From: Sphingobacterium puteale
GTDB lineage: Bacteria; Bacteroidota; Bacteroidia; Sphingobacteriales; Sphingobacteriaceae
Length of the DNA stretch: 64,000 nt
NCBI RefSeq assembly: GCF_003627955.1
Contig: NZ_RBWS01000007.1
Span: 310,001 to 374,000, forward strand
Reading direction: 5' to 3'
The position numbers and the translations under genes were made by a program. Under the pieces are notes generated by a model. That model was given only the letters and a program-made list of their open reading frames with translations, had not been told where the DNA came from and did no database searches. This document shows, piece after piece, positions 15,164 to 23,873 of this stretch; positions within the stretch are counted from its first letter, which is position 1; each line of letters opens with the position of its first letter.

Positions 15164-16756
15164 ATGATTTCATTACAACAGGTATCCTATATACATCCTA
15201 ATAGAGATTTATTATTTGAAAACATAAATCTATCAATCGATTCTCAAGAGAAAATAGCATTAATTGGCAACAACGGTGTTGGTAAATCCACATTACTGCG
15301 TATGATGGCCGGAGATCTATCTCCCAGTACAGGAATCATACACAGTGATACCCGCCCCTTGTACATTCCGCAAGTTACCGGAGAGTATGACGAGTTTACT
15401 GTCGCGCAGACTTTGGGCATTGACAAAAAGCTGGAAGCATTATATGCTATCCTAAATGGCGATGCTTCGGAACAAAATTTCAATGATCTTCAAGAGGACT
15501 GGACGCTGGAAGAACGCTGTCAGGAGGCTTTCAGGTATTGGAATCTACCAGAAATTCATCTGAAAAAGAAAATGTCCGATCTCAGCGGCGGACAAAAAAC
15601 TAAAATACTGTTGGCCGGTATCCAGATTCACGCTTGTGAACTTATTCTTTTGGACGAACCCAGCAATCATTTGGACTTTGACAGCAAAAAACTACTTTAT
15701 CGCTGGATAGAATCTTCAAAGCAAACCATCGTTGTCGTCAGCCATGATCGAATGCTCCTCAACCTCTTGGAAGATACTTTAGAAATGACCGTGAAGGGCA
15801 TCAAACGGTATGGTGGAAACTACACATTTTATGAGTCGCAAAAAGAAATAGAACGCAATGCTTTACAACAGGACATTCAGCATCAGGAAAAAGCAGTCAA
15901 AATTGCAAAAGAAAAAGAAAGAGAAACCATTGAAAGGCAAAACAGATTAAACAACCGCGGTCAAAAAAAACAGGAGAAAGCAGGCGTTGCCCGTATTATG
16001 ATGAACACATTGAGGAACAATGCGGAAAAAAGCACGGCTAAAATCAAAAGTGTTCACCAAGACAAAATTGGTGACATCCAATCCAGTCTCCAAGAGCTTA
16101 GGAGTACAAAAGCTGCATTGGATGAAATCAAAATTGATTTGGGAAACAGTATTTTCCCACTCGGAAAAAGCATTATCAAAGCCACAGATATCAATTTTCA
16201 ATACAATTCAACTGCGTTATGGAAGGAAAATATTGACTTACAGCTGTTCAGTGGAGACCGCGTTATTTTAAAGGGCAACAATGGTTCCGGCAAAACGACA
16301 TTAGTTAGATTGCTCTTAGGCCGACTGACTCCTACGCAAGGTCAAATTGAACGACATACCTTTACCGCCATCTACCTCGACCAAGAGTATTCACTTATCG
16401 ATCCGCAGCTGAGCGTTTATGAACAAGCTCAAAATTACAATACGGAATCCTTACCGGAACACGAAATCAAAATTAGACTCAACCGTTTTCTATTCGGGAA
16501 AGATGACTGGGACAAATCTTGTAAATTTCTAAGTGGCGGCGAGAAAATGCGTCTGATCCTGTGCTGCCTAACAATTAAACAGCAGGCCCCGGATCTGATC
16601 GTATTGGATGAACCTACCAATAATTTAGATATCCAAAATATTCGTGTACTTACACATGCAATCCAAGGTTACAAGGGTACACTGCTTGTTATTTCACATG
16701 ATGAAATATTTCAGCAAGAGATTGGAATAGATAGCACAATCAACTTAAAAAATTAA
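15164..16756 (+). CDS. ABC-F family ATPase (ribosome-associated, possibly antibiotic resistance)
   Basis: The 530-residue protein has two ABC ATPase domains and no membrane segment. Domain 1 has Walker A GNNGVGKS (35-42), signature LSGGQKTK, and Walker B ILLDEPSNHLD. A long charged helical linker (about 220-310, rich in Lys, Glu and Gln) is the P-site tRNA interaction region. Domain 2 has Walker A GNNGSGKT (about 369), LSGGEKMR and VLDEPTNNLD. This is the ABC-F plan: such proteins act on the ribosome, either as translation factors or by removing bound antibiotics. The regulated leader favours an inducible protection protein, but the linker sequence alone does not let me name a resistance class. 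Confidence 0.9.
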   Translation: MISLQQVSYIHPNRDLLFENINLSIDSQEKIALIGNNGVGKSTLLRMMAGDLSPSTGIIHSDTRPLYIPQVTGEYDEFTVAQTLGIDKKLEALYAILNGDASEQNFNDLQEDWTLEERCQEAFRYWNLPEIHLKKKMSDLSGGQKTKILLAGIQIHACELILLDEPSNHLDFDSKKLLYRWIESSKQTIVVVSHDRMLLNLLEDTLEMTVKGIKRYGGNYTFYESQKEIERNALQQDIQHQEKAVKIAKEKERETIERQNRLNNRGQKKQEKAGVARIMMNTLRNNAEKSTAKIKSVHQDKIGDIQSSLQELRSTKAALDEIKIDLGNSIFPLGKSIIKATDINFQYNSTALWKENIDLQLFSGDRVILKGNNGSGKTTLVRLLLGRLTPTQGQIERHTFTAIYLDQEYSLIDPQLSVYEQAQNYNTESLPEHEIKIRLNRFLFGKDDWDKSCKFLSGGEKMRLILCCLTIKQQAPDLIVLDEPTNNLDIQNIRVLTHAIQGYKGTLLVISHDEIFQQEIGIDSTINLKN

Positions 16757-17061
16757 GTCAAATCAAGCGGTAACCGATATTTCTTATGCAAGTAATGTCG
16801 GTACCATTTTACTCTGGGCACCCACATCATGCTCGTTTCATTCAAATAATCAACTCGACATTTGTAACAATCTTCTATTCTTTATTTGGAAACTTGCTAA
16901 AACGATAAATTAAATTTAAAAAAAATAAAATTTTATCAATATATTCACGATGATTTTAAACATGAAACAATAACCATCAATTAATTGAACCGTCCCATAG
17001 ATAACTAAATCGCTCAAGAAATGTATCTCATCGGGTATTCAATTAATTACTCAATTTAATT
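16757..17061. other. Intergenic stretch between ABC-F and GMC genes
   Basis: No ORF or RNA gene is visible. An imperfect hairpin (GGTAACCGATA at about 16770-16780 with TGTCGGTACC at about 16796-16805) may end the ABC-F transcript, though its T-tract is weak. The rest is A/T-rich and presumably carries the GMC operon promoter, but no clear consensus match is present. Confidence 0.4.
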
Positions 17062-18798
17062 ATGTCAAATTATCAAATTAAAGAAAATCCCGAATTGTTT
17101 GACGCGATCGTAGTCGGCTCCGGTGCCGGAGGAGGTATGGCCGGATATATCCTGGCGCATGCGGGTCTCAAAGTATTGATGCTGGAGGCCGGTCCCTTTT
17201 ATGATCCAGCAAAAGATTCGTTACAGTTACGTTGGCCATGGGAGTCCCCACGTAGAGGAGCCGGTACCACACGGCCTTTTGGCGATTTCGACGCTGCCTT
17301 TGGCGGTTGGCAACTTGAGGGCGAGCCTTACAGTAAAGTAAATGGAACCGAGTTTGAATGGTTCAGAGCAAGAATGCTAGGCGGCCGAACAAATCACTGG
17401 GGACGTATATCTTTGCGGATGGGACCTGACGATTTTAAACCGAAAGATGGGGTCACGGATGAATGGCCGATCACTTATGATGAAGTGAAACCATTTTATG
17501 ATCGCGTAGATCGTATGATCGGTATTTATGGAACAGCGGAGGGCATACATAACGAACCTGACGGTATTTTTATGAAACCTCCAAAACCTCGACTCAACGA
17601 ATTATATATTGCAAAAGGCGCCAAGAAAGCCGGTGTACCTGTCATTCCGGGGCGCGGTGCGGTACTGACCGAAGTCTCCAAAGACATTAAAGACAGAGGT
17701 ACTTGTTTCTATTGCGGGCAATGCGGTCGCGCATGTAAAGTATATGGAGATTTTTCATCATCATCTTGCCTAGTGATTCCGGCAATGAAAACCGGGAATC
17801 TAAAAGTCATCGATAATGCAATGGTTAGGGAAGTATTGACCAACGATGAGGGCTTGGCTACTGGAGTTTCCTATGTTGACACAAAAGATTTACAAGAATA
17901 TACCGTAAAAGGAAAAACGGTTATTCTGGGCGCGAGTGCCTGCGAAAGCGCCCGGATCATGCTAAATTCAAAATCGAAATCGCACCCGGGCGGTGTGGGC
18001 AATAGCAGTGGCTTAGTCGGCCGATATCTTCATGATTCGACAGGAGCCAGCCTGTCTGGATATTTACCCCAACTTCTCGATCGTAAGAGATATAACGAAG
18101 ACGGGGTGGGCAGTGTCCATATCTATTCACCATGGTGGGAAGACAACGCAAAACTGAACTTCCCAAGAGGTTATCATATCGAATATGGCGGTGGTTTGCA
18201 TATGCCATCCTATGGCTTTTTAAACTGGGTACCAAACGTAAATGATGCCGGAAAAGGTGCCAATGGAAAAACAAAAGCGAAAGGCGGATATGGCACAGCA
18301 CTGAAAGAAGATTTCCGCAGCTACTATGGTGCAAATGTTGGCATGGCAGGTCGCGGTACAGCATTGGCAAGAAAAGATAATTACTGTGAAATTGATCCTA
18401 ACCAAGTTGATAAATTTGGCATCCCGGTACTCCGCTTTAATTACAAATGGGCAAATGAAGAAATAGCGCAGGCCAAACACATGCAAGAAACATTTCAATC
18501 CATTATGCATGAAATGGGTGCTGTCATTACGTCAAAAATTCCGGGTGCAGATACCTTATACGGTTTGGAAGCCCCAGGAAAAATTATTCACGAAGGGGGC
18601 ACAACCCGAATGGGCAACGATCCTAAAACGTCAGTATTAAACAAATGGGGACAAGCCCATGACTGTAAAAATCTCTATGTAGTGGACGCCGGTCCATTTG
18701 TACAACAAGGTGATAAAAATCTCACATGGACAATTCTGGCTCTATCAATGCGCACGGCAGAGTACATATTACAGGAAAAGAAAAAATTAAATGGTTAA
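17062..18798 (+). CDS. GMC family FAD-dependent oxidoreductase (sugar/gluconate dehydrogenase large subunit type)
   Basis: This 578-residue flavoprotein has the FAD-binding dinucleotide fold at residues 14-45 (DAIVVGSGAGGGMAGYILA, ending MLEAGP). GMC signatures include the conserved WGRISLRMG region and the C-terminal catalytic block HEGGTTRMG, followed by NLYVVDAGPFVQQGDKN and LTWTILALSMRTAEYI. A cysteine cluster CFYCGQCGRAC near residues 214-225 is unusual for soluble GMC enzymes but typical of the gluconate 2-dehydrogenase-like branch. The next gene, 3 nt downstream, encodes the matching small subunit. In Bacteroidota this pair is often linked to oxidation of sugars or glucosides at C3. 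That substrate is inferred. The large subunit has no signal of its own and may be exported with the Tat-type small subunit. Confidence 0.88.
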   Translation: MSNYQIKENPELFDAIVVGSGAGGGMAGYILAHAGLKVLMLEAGPFYDPAKDSLQLRWPWESPRRGAGTTRPFGDFDAAFGGWQLEGEPYSKVNGTEFEWFRARMLGGRTNHWGRISLRMGPDDFKPKDGVTDEWPITYDEVKPFYDRVDRMIGIYGTAEGIHNEPDGIFMKPPKPRLNELYIAKGAKKAGVPVIPGRGAVLTEVSKDIKDRGTCFYCGQCGRACKVYGDFSSSSCLVIPAMKTGNLKVIDNAMVREVLTNDEGLATGVSYVDTKDLQEYTVKGKTVILGASACESARIMLNSKSKSHPGGVGNSSGLVGRYLHDSTGASLSGYLPQLLDRKRYNEDGVGSVHIYSPWWEDNAKLNFPRGYHIEYGGGLHMPSYGFLNWVPNVNDAGKGANGKTKAKGGYGTALKEDFRSYYGANVGMAGRGTALARKDNYCEIDPNQVDKFGIPVLRFNYKWANEEIAQAKHMQETFQSIMHEMGAVITSKIPGADTLYGLEAPGKIIHEGGTTRMGNDPKTSVLNKWGQAHDCKNLYVVDAGPFVQQGDKNLTWTILALSMRTAEYILQEKKKLNG

Positions 18799-18801
18799 AG
18801 C

Positions 18802-19437
18802 ATGAATAGAAGAGAATCTCTAAAAGCATTAGGCTTTATTGCAGCTGGATCTGGTCTTTTAACCGCAGCTTGTAATTCCAAAGACGCTAAAAACGCAACA
18901 CCGGCAAATAATACGGATAAATTACCCGGTGTTCAGGATTTTGAATATGAAAGGACAGCGCAGTTAAAAGCAGAAAAGTTTTTTGATGAACATGAAATGG
19001 CAACAATTACTGTTTTAGCCGATATCATTATTCCAAAGGATAGCACATCAGGAAGCGCTTCGGAGGCAGGAGTTCCCGATTTTATCGAGTTTATCGTCAA
19101 AGATTTACCCGACAATAAAATCCCGATGCGCGGCGGTCTACGTTGGCTGGATCTTCAGTCTAAAAGACGGTATGGTAATGTATTTATAAAATGTGCCAGC
19201 AAAGATCAACTTGCACTCGTTGATGAAATTGCTTATCCTGAACTGGCAAAACCAGAAATGCAACAGGGCGCCGCGTTCTTTTCATTGATGCGCAACCTCA
19301 CTTCTTCCGGATTTTATACCAGTGAAATGGGCATCAAAGATATAGGATATGCAGGCAATAAACCGGGGGTCTGGAACGGCGTTCCAGACGATGTACTGAA
19401 AGAACATGGTTTTGATCCAAGTAAATTTTTCGGATAA
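18802..19437 (+). CDS. Gluconate 2-dehydrogenase subunit 3-like protein (Tat/lipoprotein signal)
   Basis: The protein has 211 residues. The N-terminus MNRRESLKALGFIAAGSGLL has a twin-arginine-like motif and is followed by TAAC, a lipobox with Cys at about 24, so it is probably a Tat-exported lipoprotein. Residues about 55-205 match the subunit 3 fold (EHEMATITVLADIIIPKD, then GVPDFIEFIVKDLP and GGLRWLD). It is translated 3 nt after the GMC subunit and probably chaperones and anchors it. A strong terminator follows directly. Confidence 0.88.
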   Translation: MNRRESLKALGFIAAGSGLLTAACNSKDAKNATPANNTDKLPGVQDFEYERTAQLKAEKFFDEHEMATITVLADIIIPKDSTSGSASEAGVPDFIEFIVKDLPDNKIPMRGGLRWLDLQSKRRYGNVFIKCASKDQLALVDEIAYPELAKPEMQQGAAFFSLMRNLTSSGFYTSEMGIKDIGYAGNKPGVWNGVPDDVLKEHGFDPSKFFG

Positions 19438-19440
19438 ATA

Positions 19441-19473
19441 AAAAATCCTTTCCGATCTTTGGAAAGGATTTTT
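19441..19473 (+). terminator. Terminator after the GMC operon
   Basis: A perfect 13-bp stem AAAAATCCTTTCC / GGAAAGGATTTTT with a 7-nt loop is followed by more T residues. The A-rich 5' arm means it can also work on the minus strand, for the converging OmpA gene. Confidence 0.9.
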
Positions 19474-19520
19474 TATTTAAACAGTATCCCCTATGCTTCA
19501 CGGAGTAATATGGGATTAAC

Positions 19521-20399
19521 TTATTGTTCCGGTGTTACCTCAGTTGGCTCCGGAGCTTTATCAATCAATTCCATAAATTGATCCAGCTTCGGTGTAATAA
19601 TAATCTGTGTCCTACGGTTGCGTTGTTTTCCAAGAGCGGTTGAATTATCTGCAATAGGATTATACTCTCCTCTACCGCCTGCTGTCAATCGCTTGGGATC
19701 CACTCCGTACTTAGTCTGTAAGGCCTGAACAACAGAAGAAGCTCTTAATGTACTTAAATCCCAGTTGTTCCGGATATTTGGTTTTGAAATGGGATCGGTA
19801 TCTGTGTTACCCTCGATCAAGACTTCGTAATCTCTGTAATCCTGAATAATCTTCGCTATTTTGCTAAGCGTCATGTCAGCACGATCACTGATTTCATAAC
19901 TACCAGACTTGTACAGCATATTATCTGCAAGTGATATATATACTACACCTTTTAAAACCTGAACATCAACCTCCTGTAGCTCCTCACGGCTCAGTGATCG
20001 AGTCAGGTTATTTGTCAACACCAAATTCAACGAGTCAGATTTGTTTTTTGTTTCAACAAGATGTTTGATATACTTATTGGAAGCATTGATTTCATCAACA
20101 AGTTTGGAAATATTGACATTTCCCTGTGAGTTTTGATTGATACTCTTATCCAGAGAATTTTGTAACGCAGCATAAGCCGCCTTAAGATCAGCATTATTTT
20201 GCCGTTCTGAAGCCAATTGATCTTCCAAACTCTTAATCCGTGACCGACTTTCGGCCAATTGAAGTTGGCTATCCTGATATTGTGTCTGCAAGGTTTTATA
20301 CTCTGTCTGCAAACCAACATATGTTTTTTTACTGACACCACATGCCGTAAAAAGTAAACTTGCGGTCAGTATGGACATCGGAAAAACTATATTCTTCAT
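19521..20399 (-). CDS. OmpA-family lipoprotein with coiled coil
   Basis: The 292-residue protein begins with a lipoprotein signal (LLFTACGVS, Cys at about 20). Residues about 25-110 form a coiled coil rich in Gln, Leu, Glu and Ser (TEYKTLQTQYQDSQLQLAE). The C-terminal OmpA domain (about 145-275) carries the peptidoglycan-binding region: IEGNTDTDPI, NNWDLSTLRASSVVQAL, RLTAGGRGEYNPIADN and RNRRTQIII. It would tether the outer membrane to peptidoglycan. It stands alone on the minus strand and shares the palindromic terminator with the GMC operon. Confidence 0.92.
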   Translation of the reverse strand: MKNIVFPMSILTASLLFTACGVSKKTYVGLQTEYKTLQTQYQDSQLQLAESRSRIKSLEDQLASERQNNADLKAAYAALQNSLDKSINQNSQGNVNISKLVDEINASNKYIKHLVETKNKSDSLNLVLTNNLTRSLSREELQEVDVQVLKGVVYISLADNMLYKSGSYEISDRADMTLSKIAKIIQDYRDYEVLIEGNTDTDPISKPNIRNNWDLSTLRASSVVQALQTKYGVDPKRLTAGGRGEYNPIADNSTALGKQRNRRTQIIITPKLDQFMELIDKAPEPTEVTPEQ

Positions 20400-20501
20400 A
20401 GCATTCTAATTTTGTAGATGTTGAATTAATTCGTCGAACTAAGATAAAGCAATATTGCAGCCAAAAAAATAGCATCCTATTGAATTAACATCCTTTAACG
20501 T

Positions 20502-21026
20502 CTATTGTCCAAGTTCCTTTAAATCAACGGTAGTGAATATCTGCTCCCCTTTCAGATAGGAATTGGCTCCTTTCAGGTAATTGTAAATGATTGATTTTGC
20601 TTCTTCATTTGGCAACTTATGGAGATTTTTGATAAGGAAGTTCTTATCTTCAATAATATTACCTTTATATCCCAAAAATGAAGGCGCGTGGACCTGTACA
20701 CTCCATCGAATAAACCTGGCTTCAATATGAGTGGGATTATCTTTAATCAATTCTTCCAAACGCTTCTTACCCTCTTTAAACTGACCCACTTTTTTAAAGG
20801 GGTTACCCATGTGTTTAGCCATTAATATCTCATAAGCCGCCCGGTAAACTTTTTCTGTCGTGGATTTAGCACCTTCATCGAGTATCTCAAAATTCCGCTC
20901 ACATAAATCCTCGTCCTTAACAGCCTCAGCATAATCTTTCCGGATCTTATCAATATTCAACTGCTGCCCCAGCCCCATCTTTGCCATTGTAAACAGAAAT
21001 ACGGTCAATACTATTCTTGTCATCAT
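20502..21026 (-). CDS. Small exported helical protein, unknown function
   Basis: The protein has 174 residues with an N-terminal signal peptide (MMTRIVLTVFLFTMAKMGLGQ, cut after GLG). The mature part is helical and charged, with a TPR-like stretch (GQFKEGKKRLEELIKDNPTHIEARFIRW). I do not recognise it beyond a periplasmic protein of a kind common in Bacteroidota. It is monocistronic, 102 nt upstream of the OmpA gene on the same strand, with no terminator visible between them. Confidence 0.65.
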   Translation of the reverse strand: MMTRIVLTVFLFTMAKMGLGQQLNIDKIRKDYAEAVKDEDLCERNFEILDEGAKSTTEKVYRAAYEILMAKHMGNPFKKVGQFKEGKKRLEELIKDNPTHIEARFIRWSVQVHAPSFLGYKGNIIEDKNFLIKNLHKLPNEEAKSIIYNYLKGANSYLKGEQIFTTVDLKELGQ

Positions 21027-21118
21027 ATTTATAAATCAGGCTATTTCAAAAAATCATTTTCCGACTTAAATTACTAAAAAAATCGAATTCAGATATTAAT
21101 TTTCAATTATCATACCAC

Positions 21119-21161
21119 AAAGCCCATAGTTTCATGTCATGAAATGACTACAATAGGCTTT
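21119..21161 (+). terminator. Imperfect hairpin with T-tract, no upstream gene
   Basis: AAAGCC (21119-21124) pairs with GGCTTT (21156-21161), and AGTTTCAT with ATGAAATGACT inside, followed by TTTTC. It looks like a terminator, yet no plus-strand gene precedes it. It may belong to an unseen small transcript. Confidence 0.35.
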
Positions 21162-21197
21162 TTCTCCACCAAAATTCTTTCTTAACGGATATTTTTA

Positions 21198-21329
21198 ATG
21201 CATTTTTACAACATGAAATTAGCGTTAACAACAAGCCCGGTCTGGTTAAAAGTAAGTCTATCCGTTATTTCCGGCACCTTATTGGGATGTTTATTAGGTG
21301 AAATGATTTTCAACCTCTTAATATCGTAA
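21198..21329 (+). CDS. Candidate small single-span membrane protein (43 aa)
   Basis: An ORF from ATG 21198 (or the in-frame ATG at 21213) to TAA 21329 encodes 43 (or 38) residues. It has one strongly hydrophobic segment, VSLSVISGTLLGCLLGE, flanked by Trp-Leu-Lys and a short tail. The Gly/Ser pattern resembles a small transmembrane helix. It lies in an otherwise empty 430-nt gap. No family is recognised and translation is unproven. Confidence 0.4.
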   Translation: MHFYNMKLALTTSPVWLKVSLSVISGTLLGCLLGEMIFNLLIS

Positions 21330-21454
21330 TTTGCGTTTGGATAGGAAAAAAAATAGCACACACACCACTTCCAAAGAAATCTTGCTTCCACCTTTGCCCA
21401 AAATAAAATTATTTTTAGTATATTGCTTATACCAATATAAATTTAAAGTGAGCT

Positions 21455-21829
21455 ATGGAGACAAAAGCGGAGTATCAGATTTGGGACACTATAGTCAATA
21501 GTGCAAAAACTAAATTCGATTATAAGCATATTCGTGCTATGTTCAAAAAGGAGGATGACGAAATAACCGATAAATTTCTATTCCATATTATTGCAGGATT
21601 TGCCTGTGGAGAAAATCATCAAACAATCTCAACCAACTTGTTCAACGAGTTGCAAAGTATAAATTTCGAATGCAATGAGCAGCAGATCGACAAGTTTATT
21701 TCAGACAAACATGTTAAATTTAGTCCTGAGATCTATGCTACATATCTCGCGTTTTCGATGCTGGAGGATGGTGAAGATATCGATAATATCACCGAAGTCA
21801 TTAACAATCTGCTACAAATAGACAAATAA
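21455..21829 (+). CDS. Hypothetical 124-residue protein
   Basis: This is a small acidic soluble protein with no signal or membrane segment (METKAEYQIWDTIVNSAKTK). It is mostly helical, with four or five amphipathic helices and a conserved-looking run (KFSPEIYATYLAFSMLEDGED). I recognise no family. It lies 67 nt upstream of the DUF3857 pair on the same strand and could be co-transcribed, but the gap is also large enough for a promoter. Codon use is like its neighbours, so it looks like a real gene. Confidence 0.6.
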   Translation: METKAEYQIWDTIVNSAKTKFDYKHIRAMFKKEDDEITDKFLFHIIAGFACGENHQTISTNLFNELQSINFECNEQQIDKFISDKHVKFSPEIYATYLAFSMLEDGEDIDNITEVINNLLQIDK

Positions 21830-21896
21830 TATTTTTAAAGCTATCGTTTAATTTTGGACAAAAACTTATATTCGTAAACAAATTACGACTTAAGTT

Positions 21897-23873
21897 ATGC
21901 GCCATTTTTTAACGATATTTTTAATATTTTATTTTTGTCCAAATATTCTCGGTCAAAATTTCGATTTTGGCAGAATCTCAATTTCGGATTTTTCGTCTAC
22001 GCCACTCGACAGTAATGCCAATGCTATTGTCTTAAAGGAATTTGGACAAAGCGCAGTCTTCGTCGACGACTATGACCACCGGGTAAAATTAATGCATGAG
22101 TACCATGTGCTTATTCGTATAAATAACAAAGAGGGATTTAAAAAAGCCAATTTCGAAATACCATCCTACAAAAGAGGCAGTTATATACGTGACCATCTGG
22201 ACGAATTAAAGGCTGTTACCTACAATTTGGAAAATGGGCAGATCAATCGGACAGAACTTGAGAATAAAAAGGTTTTTAAAGAAAATTACTCGACTTACCT
22301 TGATCTGAATAAATTTACGCTTCCCAATATTAAAGAAGGATCCATCATAGAAGTTTCTTATCGAACACTCGAACAGGATCTATTTAATTTTAAGACATGG
22401 GTATTCCAGGATGATATCCCAAAATTACACAGCCAATATATCGCTATTATACCAGCATCTTTTACTTATAATGTCGTATTGCGTGGTCCATATAAACTGG
22501 ATGACCAAAAAAAAGGAGAAGTTTTGAAAGAATATCTCTTTTTGGATGGAATAAGAATGGATTGTTCAAAGCTCACCTATACGATGTCCAATATTCCAGC
22601 TTTTATTGAAGAAGACTTTATGACTTCCCCCAAAAATTTTAAATCTGCCATATATTATGAACTCGAATCTATATTCTATCCCAGTACCGGTGTTAAAAAA
22701 ACCTTTAGTAAGACATGGAAAGATGTTGACACAGAGTTAATGAATGAGAAAACCTTTGGTGGACAATTAAAGAAAGCCGATCTCTTCAAAACTACGTTGT
22801 CAACACTTTTATCTCCAAATGATTCAAAATTGGTAAAGGCCAACAAAATCTACGACTATATCAAGAAACAGATAAAATGGAATAACTATCTCGGAAAATA
22901 TGCTGAAAGCGGAATCGAAAAAGCTTTGGAAAAAAGAACCGGCAATATTGGTGATATCAATTTAGCGCTGGTCGCTGCCTTACAAGCTGCGGATTTAGAC
23001 GCTTATCCAATTATTCTATCGACTAGACGAAATGGCACCCCCAATTCGCTATTCCCTGTATTATCAGATTTTGACTATGTTATCGCCTGCGTTGACATCG
23101 ACGGGACAAAATATAAACTGGATGCATCGAACACTTATCTTCCCTTTGGTTCATTGCCACTACAATGTCTCAATGAACGCGGCAGAATCATATACTCCAA
23201 AAAGAGTTCAGACTGGTTTCCATTAGCTTCCGAAGAGATATCCGAACAATACTATACCTTGATAGGCGTACTAAACGACCAAGGCCAGATTAAAGGAACA
23301 CTTACCATAAGCAGTCAAGGCAATAAAGCGCTTTTGAAAAGACAACATATCGCCAAATTCAACTCCCTCGAAGAATATTGGGAGAAACTGGATGAAGAGA
23401 TGCCCAACGTCAGTCTCACGAATGCTAAAATCGAACATCTCAACGAGGTTGATCAGGTATTAAACGAGACATTTGATATTACACTAGAAGTCAATAAGCA
23501 AGAAGGAAGTACGATCTTATCGCTTGCTCCTAACGTCATCGATCGCATATCCTATAATCCTTTCAAAATTCAGGACCGTACTTATCCGGTAGATATGGGA
23601 TTTAAGTCTAAGCTTCAATATACTATCCAACTGGAAATCCCGGAACAATATGACGTAACTGATAAACCACAAAACGTATCTTTGGCCCTTCCTGAAGCCG
23701 CTGCGCGATATAAATATATGACACAGCGAAATGAAAATAAACTGGAAGTTCTGGGAAGTCTGAGTTTTAACAAGCCCATATTCACGGTAGATGAGTATTT
23801 TTCCTTAAAAGAGCTTTATTCACGTGTTATACAACAGCAAAAATTAGATATTAGATTAACCACAAAAAAATGA
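21897..23873 (+). CDS. DUF3857 / transglutaminase-like exported protein, catalytic Cys missing
   Basis: The 658-residue protein has a signal peptide (MRHFLTIFLIFYFCPNILGQ). DUF3857 spans about 55-200 (HRVKLMHEYHVLIRINNKEG). The transglutaminase-like core lies at about 295-400, then a C-terminal beta domain. At the place of the nucleophilic Cys motif (GDCKA in the next gene) this protein reads GNIGDINLAL, so Cys is replaced and the protein is probably not a peptidase. The substrate-pocket region YKLDASNTYLPFGSLP remains. Its TGA overlaps the ATG of the next paralogue (ATGA), so they are made together, perhaps as a complex. Location: periplasm or outer membrane. Confidence 0.85.
   Translation: MRHFLTIFLIFYFCPNILGQNFDFGRISISDFSSTPLDSNANAIVLKEFGQSAVFVDDYDHRVKLMHEYHVLIRINNKEGFKKANFEIPSYKRGSYIRDHLDELKAVTYNLENGQINRTELENKKVFKENYSTYLDLNKFTLPNIKEGSIIEVSYRTLEQDLFNFKTWVFQDDIPKLHSQYIAIIPASFTYNVVLRGPYKLDDQKKGEVLKEYLFLDGIRMDCSKLTYTMSNIPAFIEEDFMTSPKNFKSAIYYELESIFYPSTGVKKTFSKTWKDVDTELMNEKTFGGQLKKADLFKTTLSTLLSPNDSKLVKANKIYDYIKKQIKWNNYLGKYAESGIEKALEKRTGNIGDINLALVAALQAADLDAYPIILSTRRNGTPNSLFPVLSDFDYVIACVDIDGTKYKLDASNTYLPFGSLPLQCLNERGRIIYSKKSSDWFPLASEEISEQYYTLIGVLNDQGQIKGTLTISSQGNKALLKRQHIAKFNSLEEYWEKLDEEMPNVSLTNAKIEHLNEVDQVLNETFDITLEVNKQEGSTILSLAPNVIDRISYNPFKIQDRTYPVDMGFKSKLQYTIQLEIPEQYDVTDKPQNVSLALPEAAARYKYMTQRNENKLEVLGSLSFNKPIFTVDEYFSLKELYSRVIQQQKLDIRLTTKK

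Noticed and set aside
21206..21391. Minus-strand ORF of 61 codons
   Set aside because: No signal, motif or promoter; the plus-strand small membrane ORF in the same place is more protein-like.
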